Below, one piece after another: positions 35,062 through 43,568 of a stretch of 64,000 nucleotides of DNA. Every line of letters starts with the position of its first letter. Positions within the stretch are counted from its first letter, which is position 1. Where the stretch lies: the NCBI RefSeq assembly GCF_000591035.1, contig NC_022521.1, positions 248,001 to 312,000 of the forward strand. Reading direction: 5' to 3'. Source of the DNA: Aeropyrum camini SY1 = JCM 12091 (GTDB lineage: Archaea > Thermoproteota > Thermoprotei_A > Sulfolobales > Acidilobaceae). The notes beneath the pieces were generated by a model, which saw only the letters and a program-made list of their open reading frames with translations, was not told the origin of the DNA and made no database searches. Both the position numbers and the translations under genes were made by a program.

Positions 35062-35847
35062 TTAGCCTGTTGTCTGTAGGAGTGTCAGGGTTACCTCTAT
35101 ACCCCCTTCCTCCTGACCAGGTATTGCTAGGTCATACCTTATTTTCGATGCGGCTATGAGGCCGTCTATTCTGGCCAGCTCCATGCTGAGGGGTGCCTGG
35201 GCCCAGGGGTTTTGGCTCAGTCCTGCGGCCTGGGGTAGTAATACCACCTGAAGCCCCCTTTTCGCACCCTCAGGGGTGTCCACCTTCTGGAAGCTAACGT
35301 TTACTCTAACGAGAGACGAGGCCTGGCCCTGAGCTATGAACTGGCCCCAGTCTACCCCTAGGGCCCCGCTTATATAGTAGTGTAGATAGAGGGGGGCTAT
35401 CCCGGGGAAGACGTCGACGCCTATGATCTCGCCCTGGCTCCCCTGGGTGAAGGAGAAGCCTGTCAGGAAGGCCTCCTCCCACCTGAGGACATCCAGGGGC
35501 GTCTCCTGGCCTGAGTCGGGGTCTACCATCGTCATCGAGGTGAGGGCGTTCTCGCCGTACTCATAGCTAATCTTGTACTGGAGCTCCCCCTCCTTATAAA
35601 GCTCCGCCACCCCGCTCCTGGAGCCCGGGCTGTTATCTACAACCACCCTGTAGACTTCACTCCCAACCCTGACCTCATACTCGAGCTTGTCAACCCGGTC
35701 AAGTATATCGCCGAGGCTCGGCGTGGAGGCTGCAAGGCTCTTCAACACGCCGTAGTGCATATAGTAGACGGCAGCTCCGCCCACCGCGGAGAGGAGGGCG
35801 AGGACTGCGAAAACCGTGAACAACGGCTTGAAAGCCACCAGCTTCAT
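35062..35847 (-). CDS. Membrane-anchored extracytoplasmic protein, unknown
   Basis: About 261 residues. The N terminus has one hydrophobic segment (LFTVFAVLALLSAVGGAAVYYM) after KLVAFK, so the protein is either secreted or anchored. The rest is polar, beta-rich and without cysteine. The family is not recognised. I use the ATG at 35847 with GGGTG about 11 bases upstream; a TTG seven codons earlier is possible. A palindromic TTTAAA at 35889-35894 can serve both this gene and the divergent zinc ribbon gene. Confidence 0.7.
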   Translation of the reverse strand: MKLVAFKPLFTVFAVLALLSAVGGAAVYYMHYGVLKSLAASTPSLGDILDRVDKLEYEVRVGSEVYRVVVDNSPGSRSGVAELYKEGELQYKISYEYGENALTSMTMVDPDSGQETPLDVLRWEEAFLTGFSFTQGSQGEIIGVDVFPGIAPLYLHYYISGALGVDWGQFIAQGQASSLVRVNVSFQKVDTPEGAKRGLQVVLLPQAAGLSQNPWAQAPLSMELARIDGLIAASKIRYDLAIPGQEEGGIEVTLTLLQTTG

Positions 35848-35886
35848 AACACTCGGACACCCATCCAACCCCTGGGACGCCCGGTG

Positions 35887-35897
35887 GATTTAAAGCC
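35887..35897. promoter_or_regulatory. Shared divergent TATA-like element
   Basis: GGATTTAAAGCC is nearly palindromic and is the only AT-rich run in the 84 bases between two divergent genes (starts at 35847 and 35932). It is well placed for both. Confidence 0.45.
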
Positions 35898-35931
35898 TGC
35901 TGGCCCCGTTCGGTAGTGTGGGTGTTAGAAA

Positions 35932-36198
35932 GTGACCCTAGGCCTTGACAGAGGCACCAACGCTATGGGGCATGAGGGGTGGACCCGAGTTAGGTGTAGG
36001 GTGTGCGGCACATACCTAGACATAACCGGGCAGCCGCCGGGGGGGAGGAGCATAACGCTAGTGTACGCCTGCCCAAGGTGCGCCAAAGACTATGGAGCCT
36101 ATTTCTGCAGGGCTGATGCCAGAAGCCTGAAGTATCGCTGCCCCTTCTGCGGCTCCGAGCTGGTTGTTATATCCCCTGTAACCACGACACAGGTCTAA
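35932..36198 (+). CDS. Small zinc-ribbon protein
   Basis: An 88-residue protein with three Cys pairs or partial pairs: CRVCG (residues ~22-26), CPRC, a single C in YFCRAD, and CPFCG. This suggests one or two zinc knuckles. Function is unknown; the size and Cys pattern suit a nucleic-acid- or protein-binding accessory factor. The start may instead be the ATG at codon 12 (MGHEGW). It is followed after 34 bases by another small unknown on the same strand. Confidence 0.7.
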   Translation: MTLGLDRGTNAMGHEGWTRVRCRVCGTYLDITGQPPGGRSITLVYACPRCAKDYGAYFCRADARSLKYRCPFCGSELVVISPVTTTQV

Positions 36199-36232
36199 AC
36201 TCACCCGCCAAGGCCCCACCCTCCGATCCAGG

Positions 36233-36583
36233 GTGTTTTATAGGTTGATTATTAGGGAGGAGTGGATAGAGCCTTATAGGAGGGTTGTTATTGTCGAGGA
36301 GGGTGGTAGGAGGTTCTACAGCATAGACTTCTACATGGAGTGGCGGGATGAGGCGCCGCGGGGTTTGGAGAGGGTGGCGGGCGTTGGCGGTAAGGAGGTT
36401 TGGAGGCTGCCACTGGATGAGGGGTGTGAGGCCCTCTTCCTCATAACCCCGGCCAGCCTGGAGGTTATAAGCCTCAGGCTCTCCACGAGCGTGGACCGAG
36501 ACCCCGCCTCTGGTGACGCGAGGGCAGCTGCTGAGCTGTGTGAAGAGGGTTTCAAGAGATGGCTAGGGTCTGCGCGCTCCTGA
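36233..36583 (+). CDS. Hypothetical protein
   Basis: 116 residues, unrecognised, mixed alpha/beta, starting FYRLIIREEWIEPYRRVVIVEEGGRRFYSIDF. Its 3' end overlaps the start of the Dph6-like gene by 25 bases, so the two are coupled. The start is a GTG in a Gly-rich context without a strong Shine-Dalgarno. Confidence 0.65.
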   Translation: MFYRLIIREEWIEPYRRVVIVEEGGRRFYSIDFYMEWRDEAPRGLERVAGVGGKEVWRLPLDEGCEALFLITPASLEVISLRLSTSVDRDPASGDARAAAELCEEGFKRWLGSARS

Positions 36584-37275
36584 GCGGTGGTAAGGACAGC
36601 AACTACGCCCTCTACCTCTCGATGATGAGAGGTGACGAGGTAGTCTGCATCCTCGCCGTGAAGCCCAGGAGAAGGGATAGCTGGATGTTCCACACTGCAG
36701 CCCTGGAGGCACCGAGGCTCCAGGCAGAGGCTATGGGCCTCTCCCACGTCTACAGGGAGGCGGAAGTTAGTGGTGTTAGGGAGAGGGAGGTGGAGGAGCT
36801 GAAGCCTGTTCTGGCCAGGCTGAAAGGTGAGGCGGAGTTCGACACCATCGTCCTCGGGGGGATAGCCAGCAGGTACCAGCTGGAGAGGGCCAAGGCCCTG
36901 GCCGGCCACGTGGGGGCCAGGGTCTACGCCCCCCTCTGGGGCGTAGACCCGGAGAATCACCTCCTAAACCTTGTCAGGGAGGGGTTCAAGTTCATAATAT
37001 CAAGGGCTGCTACCATGGGGCTGGGGCCGAGGCATGTGGGGAGGGTTTTCGACGAGGACCTAGCCAGGGAGGTTATAGCCCTCTCTAGGAAGTACGGCTT
37101 CAACCCGGCTTTTGAGGGGGGCGAGGCAGAGACTCTAGTGCTCTCCGCACCCCACTACAGGAGGGGTATATGTGTGAGGGGGAAGGTGGCGAGCCTGCCT
37201 GGAGAGGTTTACGAGCTGGTAGTGTATGACATGCGCCTATGCGGGGAGGCTAGGGTCGAGCTAGAGCCTCCCTAG
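36559..37275 (+). CDS. Dph6-like ATP-dependent ligase (diphthine-ammonia ligase family)
   Basis: A 238-residue PP-loop ATPase with SGGKDSNYALYL at residues 9-20. Family features are GGIASRYQLERAKALAGHVGARVYAPLWG and EGGEAETLVL near residue 195, typical of Dph6/MJ0570-type proteins. In eukaryotes Dph6 amidates diphthine on EF2 as the last diphthamide step. Dph2 is encoded further on (51374-52438), so the pathway is present in this genome. The 3' end overlaps the convergent TatD-like gene by 15 bases. Confidence 0.85.
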   Translation: MARVCALLSGGKDSNYALYLSMMRGDEVVCILAVKPRRRDSWMFHTAALEAPRLQAEAMGLSHVYREAEVSGVREREVEELKPVLARLKGEAEFDTIVLGGIASRYQLERAKALAGHVGARVYAPLWGVDPENHLLNLVREGFKFIISRAATMGLGPRHVGRVFDEDLAREVIALSRKYGFNPAFEGGEAETLVLSAPHYRRGICVRGKVASLPGEVYELVVYDMRLCGEARVELEPP

Positions 37276-38004
37276 GAGCCTCTCCGAGTTGAGGGCCACA
37301 GTCTCCATCACCAGCTGGGGGTTCTCGCCCCTAGCCTCAGCAACGATCTTGACAGTCTCCCTTACCATGAGAGGGTTGAGCCTGAGCCCCCTATAGTTGT
37401 AGGGGCCGTCGCTCTCCACAACCAGAGACTCGAGGGGTACCTCCCTAGCCAGCCTCAGACTCTTCTCCTGCACCCTTATGGCCGAGTTTATAGAGAACCA
37501 AACCCTACCCTCCGGGAGGGCTCGGGGCAGGGTTGCTGGCCCGGTGTACCAGTGGTACATGAACCTAGCCGTGCTGGTCCAGCCTATCCTGTGGGCAACT
37601 TGCTTCCACGCGTCGGGGGCGTGTATGTTAAGCATAACACCCATCTCCTCGGCTAGGCGAACGAACGCGTCGAAAACCTCGTTCTGCACCCTCCACGTAT
37701 ACTCGTCAACAAACCTCCTGTCAAGCCCCACCTCCCCCAGACAGGGGGCCCCATACCTGTAAGCCAGCCTCAGGACCTCCCAGGCCTCCCACACCCTACC
37801 CTCCCTAACGTTCCAGGGGTGGAAGCCCATGCAGGGGACAACCCTCCTCCCGAACGCGTGCCACAGGTCCAGCGTCCTCCACGCCGACTCGAGATCGTCA
37901 GAAACAGCAACAACCACAAGACTCTTATCAGCCTCGAGAATCTCCTCAACCTCCCCCAAGCTAAACTCGTGTAGGTGGACGTGCATATCGTAGACCCTCA
38001 ACAT
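37261..38004 (-). CDS. TatD-like metal-dependent hydrolase
   Basis: About 247 residues. The N-terminal YDMHVHLHEFS provides the HxH metal motif, ARGENPQLV follows near the end, and conserved MGFHPWNV, CLGEVGLDRRFVDEY and VVESDGPYNYRG match the TatD/amidohydrolase barrel (Glu, His, Asp ligands). TatD proteins have DNase or phosphodiesterase activity, but the archaeal substrate is unknown. The ATG at 38004 follows GGGGGAGG. It overlaps the Dph6-like gene tail to tail by 15 bases. Confidence 0.85.
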   Translation of the reverse strand: MLRVYDMHVHLHEFSLGEVEEILEADKSLVVVAVSDDLESAWRTLDLWHAFGRRVVPCMGFHPWNVREGRVWEAWEVLRLAYRYGAPCLGEVGLDRRFVDEYTWRVQNEVFDAFVRLAEEMGVMLNIHAPDAWKQVAHRIGWTSTARFMYHWYTGPATLPRALPEGRVWFSINSAIRVQEKSLRLAREVPLESLVVESDGPYNYRGLRLNPLMVRETVKIVAEARGENPQLVMETVALNSERLLGRL

Positions 38005-38063
38005 GCCTCCCCCGGGCATGAGTGTTAGGGTAGGACGGGTTTAACGGCTGGCTGGTACAGAGT

Positions 38064-38429
38064 GTGTGGGAATCTGTGTTGAGGGTGGCTGGAAGGGGGG
38101 CTATTCTCAGTCTAGCCCTTGTGGCCAGTCTGTCAGTCTACCTAAATATAGAGTCCTACCTGGCGGCAGGCGGTGTTACTCTACTCCCCCTGGCTATATC
38201 GGCCCTCTGGTTGGGGGGTGCCGTCGCTGTAGCGGGAGGGAGGGTGTGGGGGCTCTACCCTTTCATGCTGGGGAGCCTTGGCTTCATCCAGTGGAGGCTC
38301 CTGGCCGTTGTCCCCGGGGAGGAGGGTCTCTGGTGGGTGGCCGAGGTCTCAGTGGCAACTCTGCTGTGGTTCGTGGCCACCTTCGAGGTCCTCAGGCTCT
38401 GGCTGCGAGTGAGGCGTGGGCGCGTTTAA
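38064..38429 (+). CDS. Small integral membrane protein, unknown
   Basis: 121 residues with about three or four hydrophobic segments: AILSLALVASLSVYLNI, LLPLAISALWLGGAVAVAGG, LYPFMLGSLGFIQWRLLA, VSVATLLWFVATFEVLRL. It ends in a basic RVRRGRV tail. The family is not recognised. A GTTTAAC run near 38036 could be the TATA element. It is followed by a short crenarchaeal-looking protein and a glycosyltransferase on the same strand. Confidence 0.6.
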   Translation: MWESVLRVAGRGAILSLALVASLSVYLNIESYLAAGGVTLLPLAISALWLGGAVAVAGGRVWGLYPFMLGSLGFIQWRLLAVVPGEEGLWWVAEVSVATLLWFVATFEVLRLWLRVRRGRV

Positions 38430-38477
38430 TATAAAGCCTCGTCTCCGAACCCGATTCACCCTGGGGTGCTCGACGGC

Positions 38478-38684
38478 ATGGGCGGAAAGCACGGCAAGTA
38501 CGTGTACGTCAAGAGGGGAGACGGCTGGTATGTGAAGGTCAGGGTGTTCAAGAACAGGCCCCAGGATAGTCCTGAGAAGTACCTCGTTGTCGGGCCGAAG
38601 AGGAGGGAGGCGCCCATAACCTTCCAAGTCCTCGAGGAGGAGGACCTGCCGGAGGAGGCTAGGAGGGCCCTCTATCTTGTCTAA
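38478..38684 (+). CDS. Small conserved-type protein, unknown
   Basis: A 68-residue protein starting MGGKHGKYVYVKRGDGWYVKV, rich in basic and aromatic residues and predicted mostly beta. I use the ATG at 38478 (GGGGTG about ten bases upstream); the GTG at 38466 is an alternative. Its stop overlaps the glycosyltransferase start by eight bases, so the two are coupled. The function is unknown. Confidence 0.68.
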   Translation: MGGKHGKYVYVKRGDGWYVKVRVFKNRPQDSPEKYLVVGPKRREAPITFQVLEEEDLPEEARRALYLV

Positions 38685-39762
38685 AACCCCCTGTGGAGAA
38701 CCGGAAGTCTCCATTATAGTACCTACCCTCAACGAGAGGGACAACATACGCCCCCTCTACGAGGGGCTGAGGAGAAGCCTGGAGGGGGCTGGCCTCGATT
38801 GCTTCGAAATAGTTTTTGTCGACGACTCCTCCACAGACGGGACAATAGAGGAGGTGGAGCGCCTTTCACGCGCTGACCCTAGGGTTAGGCTTATAGTTAG
38901 GAGGGGAGAGAAGGGGCTCTCCAGGGCGGTGCTGGAAGGGCTTCGCAGAGCTAGGAGTAGGATTGCTGTTGTGATGGACGCGGACCTACAGCATCCCCCT
39001 GAGACGGTGCCCCTGCTTGTCGAGAAGGTTGCCGGGGGCGGAGCCGAAGTGGCTGTGGCCTCACGCTACGCTCCAGGCGGCGGGGTGGAGGGGTGGAGCG
39101 TGTTTCGCAGGATCATAAGCAGGGGCGCCGTGCTGCTGGCTTGGCTCCTCATACCCGAGTCCAGGAAGACGAGCGACCCTGTCTCCGGCTTCTTCGCGTT
39201 GAACCTCGGGAGAGTCAAGCCAGACATCGTCAGTGGCAGGGGCTTCAAGATACTCCTGGAGATAATATATACTAACCCCTACGCTAGAGTTGTTGACGTC
39301 CCCTTCACTTTCCGCGGTAGGCGTCGGGGCAGCAGCAAGCTCGGCCCCTCAACAATTCTCGACTACCTACTCCAGGTCCTCCAGCTCTCTAGCATGCCTC
39401 GCTTCATGGCCGTCGGCGCCCTAGGCTCCCTGGTCAACCTTGTCGTCTATACGCTGGCCTTCACAGCGACAGGGATACATTTGCTGAGTAGCCTGCTGGG
39501 TTTCGAGGCCGGGCTCATACACAACGCGCTGCTGCACGATAAGGTGACGTTCAGAAACAGGAGCCTCTGGAGAAGCCACAGCTTCCCGAGGAGGCTAGCC
39601 AAATACCACGCCACCAGCGCCGCCGGCATAGCTATTGGAGTCGCCGTATCCACGCTACTCTACAGCATCGCAGGCCTCCACCCCCTACTATCCCAGGCGC
39701 TCGGGATAGGGGCTGGTTTTATAGTGAACTTCACCCTAGCCTCAAGGTATATCTGGAAGTAG
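38677..39762 (+). CDS. Polyprenol-phosphate glycosyltransferase with GtrA-like membrane domain
   Basis: A 361-residue enzyme. Residues ~10-230 form a GT2 fold: SIIVPTLNERDNIRPLYEGL, FVDDSSTDGTIEEVE, VVMDADLQHPPETVP (the DxD motif) and VASRYAPGG. The C-terminal ~130 residues have four hydrophobic segments of GtrA type. This architecture fits dolichol-phosphate mannosyltransferases (as in Pyrococcus), which supply sugar donors for N-glycosylation. TTG start with AGGAGGG eight bases upstream. Confidence 0.9.
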   Translation: MSKTPCGEPEVSIIVPTLNERDNIRPLYEGLRRSLEGAGLDCFEIVFVDDSSTDGTIEEVERLSRADPRVRLIVRRGEKGLSRAVLEGLRRARSRIAVVMDADLQHPPETVPLLVEKVAGGGAEVAVASRYAPGGGVEGWSVFRRIISRGAVLLAWLLIPESRKTSDPVSGFFALNLGRVKPDIVSGRGFKILLEIIYTNPYARVVDVPFTFRGRRRGSSKLGPSTILDYLLQVLQLSSMPRFMAVGALGSLVNLVVYTLAFTATGIHLLSSLLGFEAGLIHNALLHDKVTFRNRSLWRSHSFPRRLAKYHATSAAGIAIGVAVSTLLYSIAGLHPLLSQALGIGAGFIVNFTLASRYIWK

Positions 39763-39772
39763 GTGTCGAGCC

Positions 39773-40471
39773 GTGGCTGGGAGCAGGCTCAGGATACTCG
39801 AGGAGGAGGTCAGAAGGTGCACCAGGTGCCCCCTCCACGCTACCAGGACTCACGCAGTCCCTGGCGAGGGTCCTGAGGAAGCTGGTGTCATGGTGGTGGG
39901 CGAGGCCCCGGGGAGGATGGAGGACAAGCTCGGCCGCCCTTTCGTCGGCCCTGCTGGGAAGCTTCTGGACAGCCTGCTGGAGCTTGCTGGCCTCTCTAGG
40001 AGCGAGGTTTATATCACGAATGTGGTCAAGTGTAGGCCCCCAGGCAACAGGGACCCTAGAGAGGAGGAAATTGAAGCCTGCCTCCCGTATCTTGTAGAGC
40101 AGATCAGCCTAATCAGGCCGAAGCTTGTGATAGCTGTTGGAAGGCACGCTGGCAGGACTATATTCAGGCTGGCCAGCTTGAGGTGGCCTGGCCTGGCCAA
40201 GGCCCGGGGGAGGGCCTGGAGGGGGAGAATCGGGGGTGTGGAGGTGTCTATAGCTGTGACCTACCACCCTGCAGCTGCCCTCTACAATCCTGGTTTAAGG
40301 GGTGAGCTTGAGAAAGACTTCTCAGATGTAATAAGGAGGATTGTGGGCGAGGCCCTATCCAGGGGCGGCGGGAGGGGGAGAATCGGGGGTGGGCTTGACA
40401 GGTGGCTCTCACCAGATCCTGGAGGACCTGGCGAAGGAGCGGGCGGTGATGTAGACTCCCAGGGTGAATAG
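39773..40471 (+). CDS. Uracil-DNA glycosylase, family 4
   Basis: A 232-residue Fe-S DNA repair enzyme that removes uracil from DNA. Motif 1 is VVGEAPGRMEDKLGRPFVGPAGKLLD, motif 2 is VTYHPAAALYN. The cluster cysteines are RCTRC (residues ~16-19), VKC and EAC, all expected for family 4. The glycine-rich tail after residue ~195 is unusual and overlaps the convergent Lon-like gene by 63 bases; a 21-base direct repeat occurs in this end (40218-40238 and 40371-40391). Confidence 0.93.
   Translation: MAGSRLRILEEEVRRCTRCPLHATRTHAVPGEGPEEAGVMVVGEAPGRMEDKLGRPFVGPAGKLLDSLLELAGLSRSEVYITNVVKCRPPGNRDPREEEIEACLPYLVEQISLIRPKLVIAVGRHAGRTIFRLASLRWPGLAKARGRAWRGRIGGVEVSIAVTYHPAAALYNPGLRGELEKDFSDVIRRIVGEALSRGGGRGRIGGGLDRWLSPDPGGPGEGAGGDVDSQGE
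40218..40391 (+). repeat. 21-base direct repeat within the uracil-DNA glycosylase gene
   Basis: GGAGGGGGAGAATCGGGGGTG occurs at 40218-40238 and again at 40371-40391, exactly 153 bases (51 codons) apart and in the same frame, both encoding GRIGG. The second copy is in the C-terminal tail, suggesting the tail arose partly by duplication. Confidence 0.75.
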
Positions 40472-42274
40472 GAGGCTCGCAGCGGCAAGAGACAGGGCTA
40501 CGAGGGCGCCCGCCTCGATACGCGAAGCCGCGGCCTCTTGGCCTCCAGATGTCTCCTGGACTGCTGCTTCTAGCTGCGACTCCATAGCCTCGGCAGCTAT
40601 GCTCCAGAGTATAGCCGAGGCTGTGGCCTCCTCCATCATAGATATAGCGAGCTGGGGATCATCCCTTGCCAGTATCTCAGCGTACTGTATGTAGGCCTCG
40701 GTCAGGCCGCTCTGGAAGCCCAGGGATGAGGCCCGGGCTAGGAGCACGGAGATTATAGCCTCCATCTCGCTGCGGTATAGATCCAGGTCCTCGGGTGGGG
40801 GCGGCTCCTCGGGGGCGGCTGAGATAACCTGGAGTGTCATGCTCACGGCGTCCCTGAGGAATCCTATGGCCGCCACATAGTTGCCCTCCCCCTCGTACGC
40901 CTTCGCCTCCGAGACTAGCTTCGACAGCGCTGCCAGGTAGGGTGCGAACCTGGCCTCCGGTAGGTTGTAAGCTTTTATCATGTATTCTACGAGGCTCCTG
41001 CCGTAGTCGGCCGACGTGTAGCCATACCCCCTGAAAAACTGGTATACAACCCTGAGGTCCTCCCTGCTGATCTCCCTGCCAACATCCCTAACAGCTTCAG
41101 CAGTCCTAAGCCAGCCCTCCACGCTCTCCAGCCTAGCCTTTATATAGCCCAGCTGAGAGGCGGTGCTCGAGGGTTCTTCAGGCGTCGCTGTCTTGAGCGA
41201 TTCTATCGACGCCTCCGCGTCAGCTAGGCGTGTGTATGCCACCGCGAGCATCTCTATGTAGAGCATGCTGCCCTCCTTCTCCATACCGTCTAGCCTAGCC
41301 TTGAGAGCCGCCAGCTCGGCCTCCAGCTCTCCAATCGCATCGCCAGGGTTCAGGCCCTCCTGGATCTCGGCAAGGTAGCTGAGGGTGTAGGCCCGGGTTA
41401 GCGCTGTGAAGGCGAGGCTGGCTGCGGCGTAGGGCGACGACTCCTCCGCCTCGACACTCCTCTCTATGAGCCCCCTGATGGTCTCGCTCTCCCTGGAGAA
41501 GTCGCCCTCCGGGACGCGTCCCCGGGCATCCTCAAGAGCCTTCAGGGCGTTGCTCCTCATAGACTCGGCTATGCTGAGCATAGACTCGTTGAAAGCACTG
41601 GGCAGGTCGCCCCGGTAGCTGACAGCAGGCCGGGGCCAGCCCATGAGGCTTAGGGCGTCGAGCACGCCGGCGACTGCAACATAGCTGCAGCCCTGCGGTG
41701 CATCACCCTTATTGGAAAGCGGTACGACCAGAGTGTAGCCATCCCTGTTGGCTGCGGCACACTTTGCTGGAATGCCCCCAACCTTTGCTGCAAGCCCGCC
41801 AGGGGTTATAGCCCCCGTCACCACGTAGCCATAGCTTCTGTGGATAGATGTCTCGTTGTAGCCAGCGGCCGCCATCACAGCGGCTATGGCTGTTGCAAGA
41901 CTTCCGCTAGGCCCCGCCACAGGGCCCTGGCTTCTTATCTCTATCGATACCTCCACGCTCCTCCAGGACACTCCAGCGAGGAGTAGTGCGTTTAGGACGG
42001 CCATCTTCATGCTCAGCTCGGTGGTGGCGTCAACCTCGCCACCAGCGACCACCCTGAAACCGCCTCCCGGAGATGCCCTAAGCTCCAGCGTAGCCTCGAT
42101 AAGCCTCCCCTGAGTGTCATTCTCGCCTTCAACCGCGGGTAGCATGTAATGGATAGTTCTAACGCCGTCCGAGGCTACAGCCGCCGGTGCGGCGGTGGAA
42201 GCCAGTAGAAGGGAGAGCACTAGCCATGCCCAGGCCAGCACGGCCGCCCTAGATAATGCTGCGACCCTCAGCAT
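40409..42274 (-). CDS. Secreted Lon-type (S16) serine protease without AAA+ domain
   Basis: A 621-residue protein with a signal-peptide-like N terminus (LAWAWLVLSLLLASTAAPAAV) and a C-terminal membrane anchor (AGALVALSLAAASLLFTLGVYITA). Between residues ~40 and 205 is the Lon proteolytic fold: the catalytic Ser in GPSGSLATAIAA and Lys in GGLAAKVGGIPAKC. The long remainder is helical. It lacks the ATPase of cytosolic Lon, resembling archaeal extracytoplasmic S16 proteases. It would act outside or at the membrane. ATG after GGGGTG. Confidence 0.88.
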   Translation of the reverse strand: MLRVAALSRAAVLAWAWLVLSLLLASTAAPAAVASDGVRTIHYMLPAVEGENDTQGRLIEATLELRASPGGGFRVVAGGEVDATTELSMKMAVLNALLLAGVSWRSVEVSIEIRSQGPVAGPSGSLATAIAAVMAAAGYNETSIHRSYGYVVTGAITPGGLAAKVGGIPAKCAAANRDGYTLVVPLSNKGDAPQGCSYVAVAGVLDALSLMGWPRPAVSYRGDLPSAFNESMLSIAESMRSNALKALEDARGRVPEGDFSRESETIRGLIERSVEAEESSPYAAASLAFTALTRAYTLSYLAEIQEGLNPGDAIGELEAELAALKARLDGMEKEGSMLYIEMLAVAYTRLADAEASIESLKTATPEEPSSTASQLGYIKARLESVEGWLRTAEAVRDVGREISREDLRVVYQFFRGYGYTSADYGRSLVEYMIKAYNLPEARFAPYLAALSKLVSEAKAYEGEGNYVAAIGFLRDAVSMTLQVISAAPEEPPPPEDLDLYRSEMEAIISVLLARASSLGFQSGLTEAYIQYAEILARDDPQLAISMMEEATASAILWSIAAEAMESQLEAAVQETSGGQEAAASRIEAGALVALSLAAASLLFTLGVYITARSFARSSRIW

Positions 42275-42426
42275 AGCACACCCCAGCGTATCTCAAAGCC
42301 TCCAAGCACACTGCCGATATAGCCAGCAGAGCTGGTCTATATCCTACAGTTAGTTATGGGACTGGCCTCGGATTAATAATATTACCTAGGGGCTCACAAA
42401 CCCTTATAGTTGAGGTGAGGAGCAGA

Positions 42427-42957
42427 GTGGCCCGTAAGAGAAGGGAGTCGAAGAAGGAGGGCGAGGGCGGCGAGAAGAGCAAGGACCTGAAGATAATAAG
42501 CGTTGAGGTGGTGACCCGGGATAAGGTTGTTAAGAACCCGAGGCAGATGGCGCTCCTCTACCTTATAGACAGGCTCGGACCCATACACGAGAGGACGCTG
42601 CAGATAGTGGCCTATGAGCTCCAGCAGAGGGGAGCGCAGCTCGGCTACGATTTCAAGATCGTCGCGGGCGTCCCATACAGCCCCGAGTTTAAGAACGACC
42701 TCATAGCGCTAGCCTACGTAGGCTTCGTGGAGGTCAACCCCAGGAGGAACAGGAGGCTTCAGACAACCAACGACGGTAAAGAGGCTCTGGAGAAGCACGG
42801 TGCACCAAAGGGTGTTATCGAAGTACTCGAGAAGCACTATGAGGAGCTTAGGAACATAGCATCGCTGGAGGACTGGAAGGTCGACGAGCACCTAAAGACC
42901 ATAAAGCAGCTGAGAGGAGCCAGGAGGAGAGAGCCCTTCAGCGGGCTAGGATTCTAA
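42427..42957 (+). CDS. Probable winged-helix protein, unknown
   Basis: About 176 residues. A very basic/acidic N-terminal tail (RKRRESKKEGEGGEKSK) precedes a compact helical region with ALLYLIDRLGPIHERTLQIVAYELQQRG and GFVEVNPRRNRRLQTTNDGKEAL, which looks like a winged helix. I choose the GTG at 42427 because GAGGTGAGG lies eight bases upstream; an earlier GTG at 42415 overlaps that motif. It is followed by a strong hairpin and a RecA-fold ATPase gene. Confidence 0.7.
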   Translation: MARKRRESKKEGEGGEKSKDLKIISVEVVTRDKVVKNPRQMALLYLIDRLGPIHERTLQIVAYELQQRGAQLGYDFKIVAGVPYSPEFKNDLIALAYVGFVEVNPRRNRRLQTTNDGKEALEKHGAPKGVIEVLEKHYEELRNIASLEDWKVDEHLKTIKQLRGARRREPFSGLGF

Positions 42958-42961
42958 ACAG

Positions 42962-42993
42962 CCCCGGGGGGCAAACCCGGGGGGCCTTATTTT
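42962..42993 (+). terminator. Hairpin with T-rich tail
   Basis: CCCCGGG (42962-42968) pairs with CCCGGGG (42976-42982) across a GGGCAAA loop, followed by TTATTTT (42987-42993). It is positioned immediately after the winged-helix protein stop, as expected of an intrinsic-type terminator. The downstream gene then starts within 12 bases, so the stem might equally regulate it. Confidence 0.5.
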
Positions 42994-43004
42994 GGTGCGC
43001 CAGC

Positions 43005-43568
43005 GTGAATAGCGGCAGGGTTCCCTGGGTTTTGAGCAGCGTCGTTGAGCAAAGGCTTTCCCTCCTTCTCTACGGCCCGCCAGGTAGTGGCAAGAGCCTC
43101 ATAGCCCTCTACATGGGGTCTAAGGCTGTGGAGAAGGGCCTCAGCGTGTGCCACTTCTACACGCCACCGAACAAGCCTAGGGCTGTAGTGGAGGGGGTTA
43201 TCTACCGTGAGGTCCTGGATATAGCCGGGCTGGCGTCCAACCTGCTATCCGCATCCCTGGGCTTGTGCAGCTTTCTTATAGTAGATACTATTAACGAGCT
43301 ATACAGGCTCGAGCCATCCATGGAGTCGGCGTCCATGCTCGCTATGGCAGCCTCAGCCGTGCGTTCGTCCGGTGGTGTTGCAACTGGAGTTGCCTCAGCA
43401 AGGGATGGCGATGAGTCTACCCCGGGGTACAGCATACTCGAGCCGTACTTCCACTTCATAGGCAGGGTTTACAGGCTGGGGGGAGGGTTCGCCCTAGAGC
43501 TCCAAAAGCCCTACAGAAAAATATTCTACCTGAGACGCTCGGCTAGAGGGGGTGTTGAGTGGCTCTAG
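43005..43568 (+). CDS. RecA-fold ATPase (RadB/KaiC-like)
   Basis: A 187-residue single ATPase core. Walker A is LYGPPGSGKSLIALY (residues ~23-37), Walker B is LCSFLIVDTINELYRL. The short length, lack of an N-terminal domain and the C-terminal YRKIFYLRRSARGGVEW fit the small RecA-superfamily proteins of Archaea. A recombination or chromosome-related role is possible. It overlaps the start of the next gene by 10 bases. Confidence 0.8.
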   Translation: MNSGRVPWVLSSVVEQRLSLLLYGPPGSGKSLIALYMGSKAVEKGLSVCHFYTPPNKPRAVVEGVIYREVLDIAGLASNLLSASLGLCSFLIVDTINELYRLEPSMESASMLAMAASAVRSSGGVATGVASARDGDESTPGYSILEPYFHFIGRVYRLGGGFALELQKPYRKIFYLRRSARGGVEWL

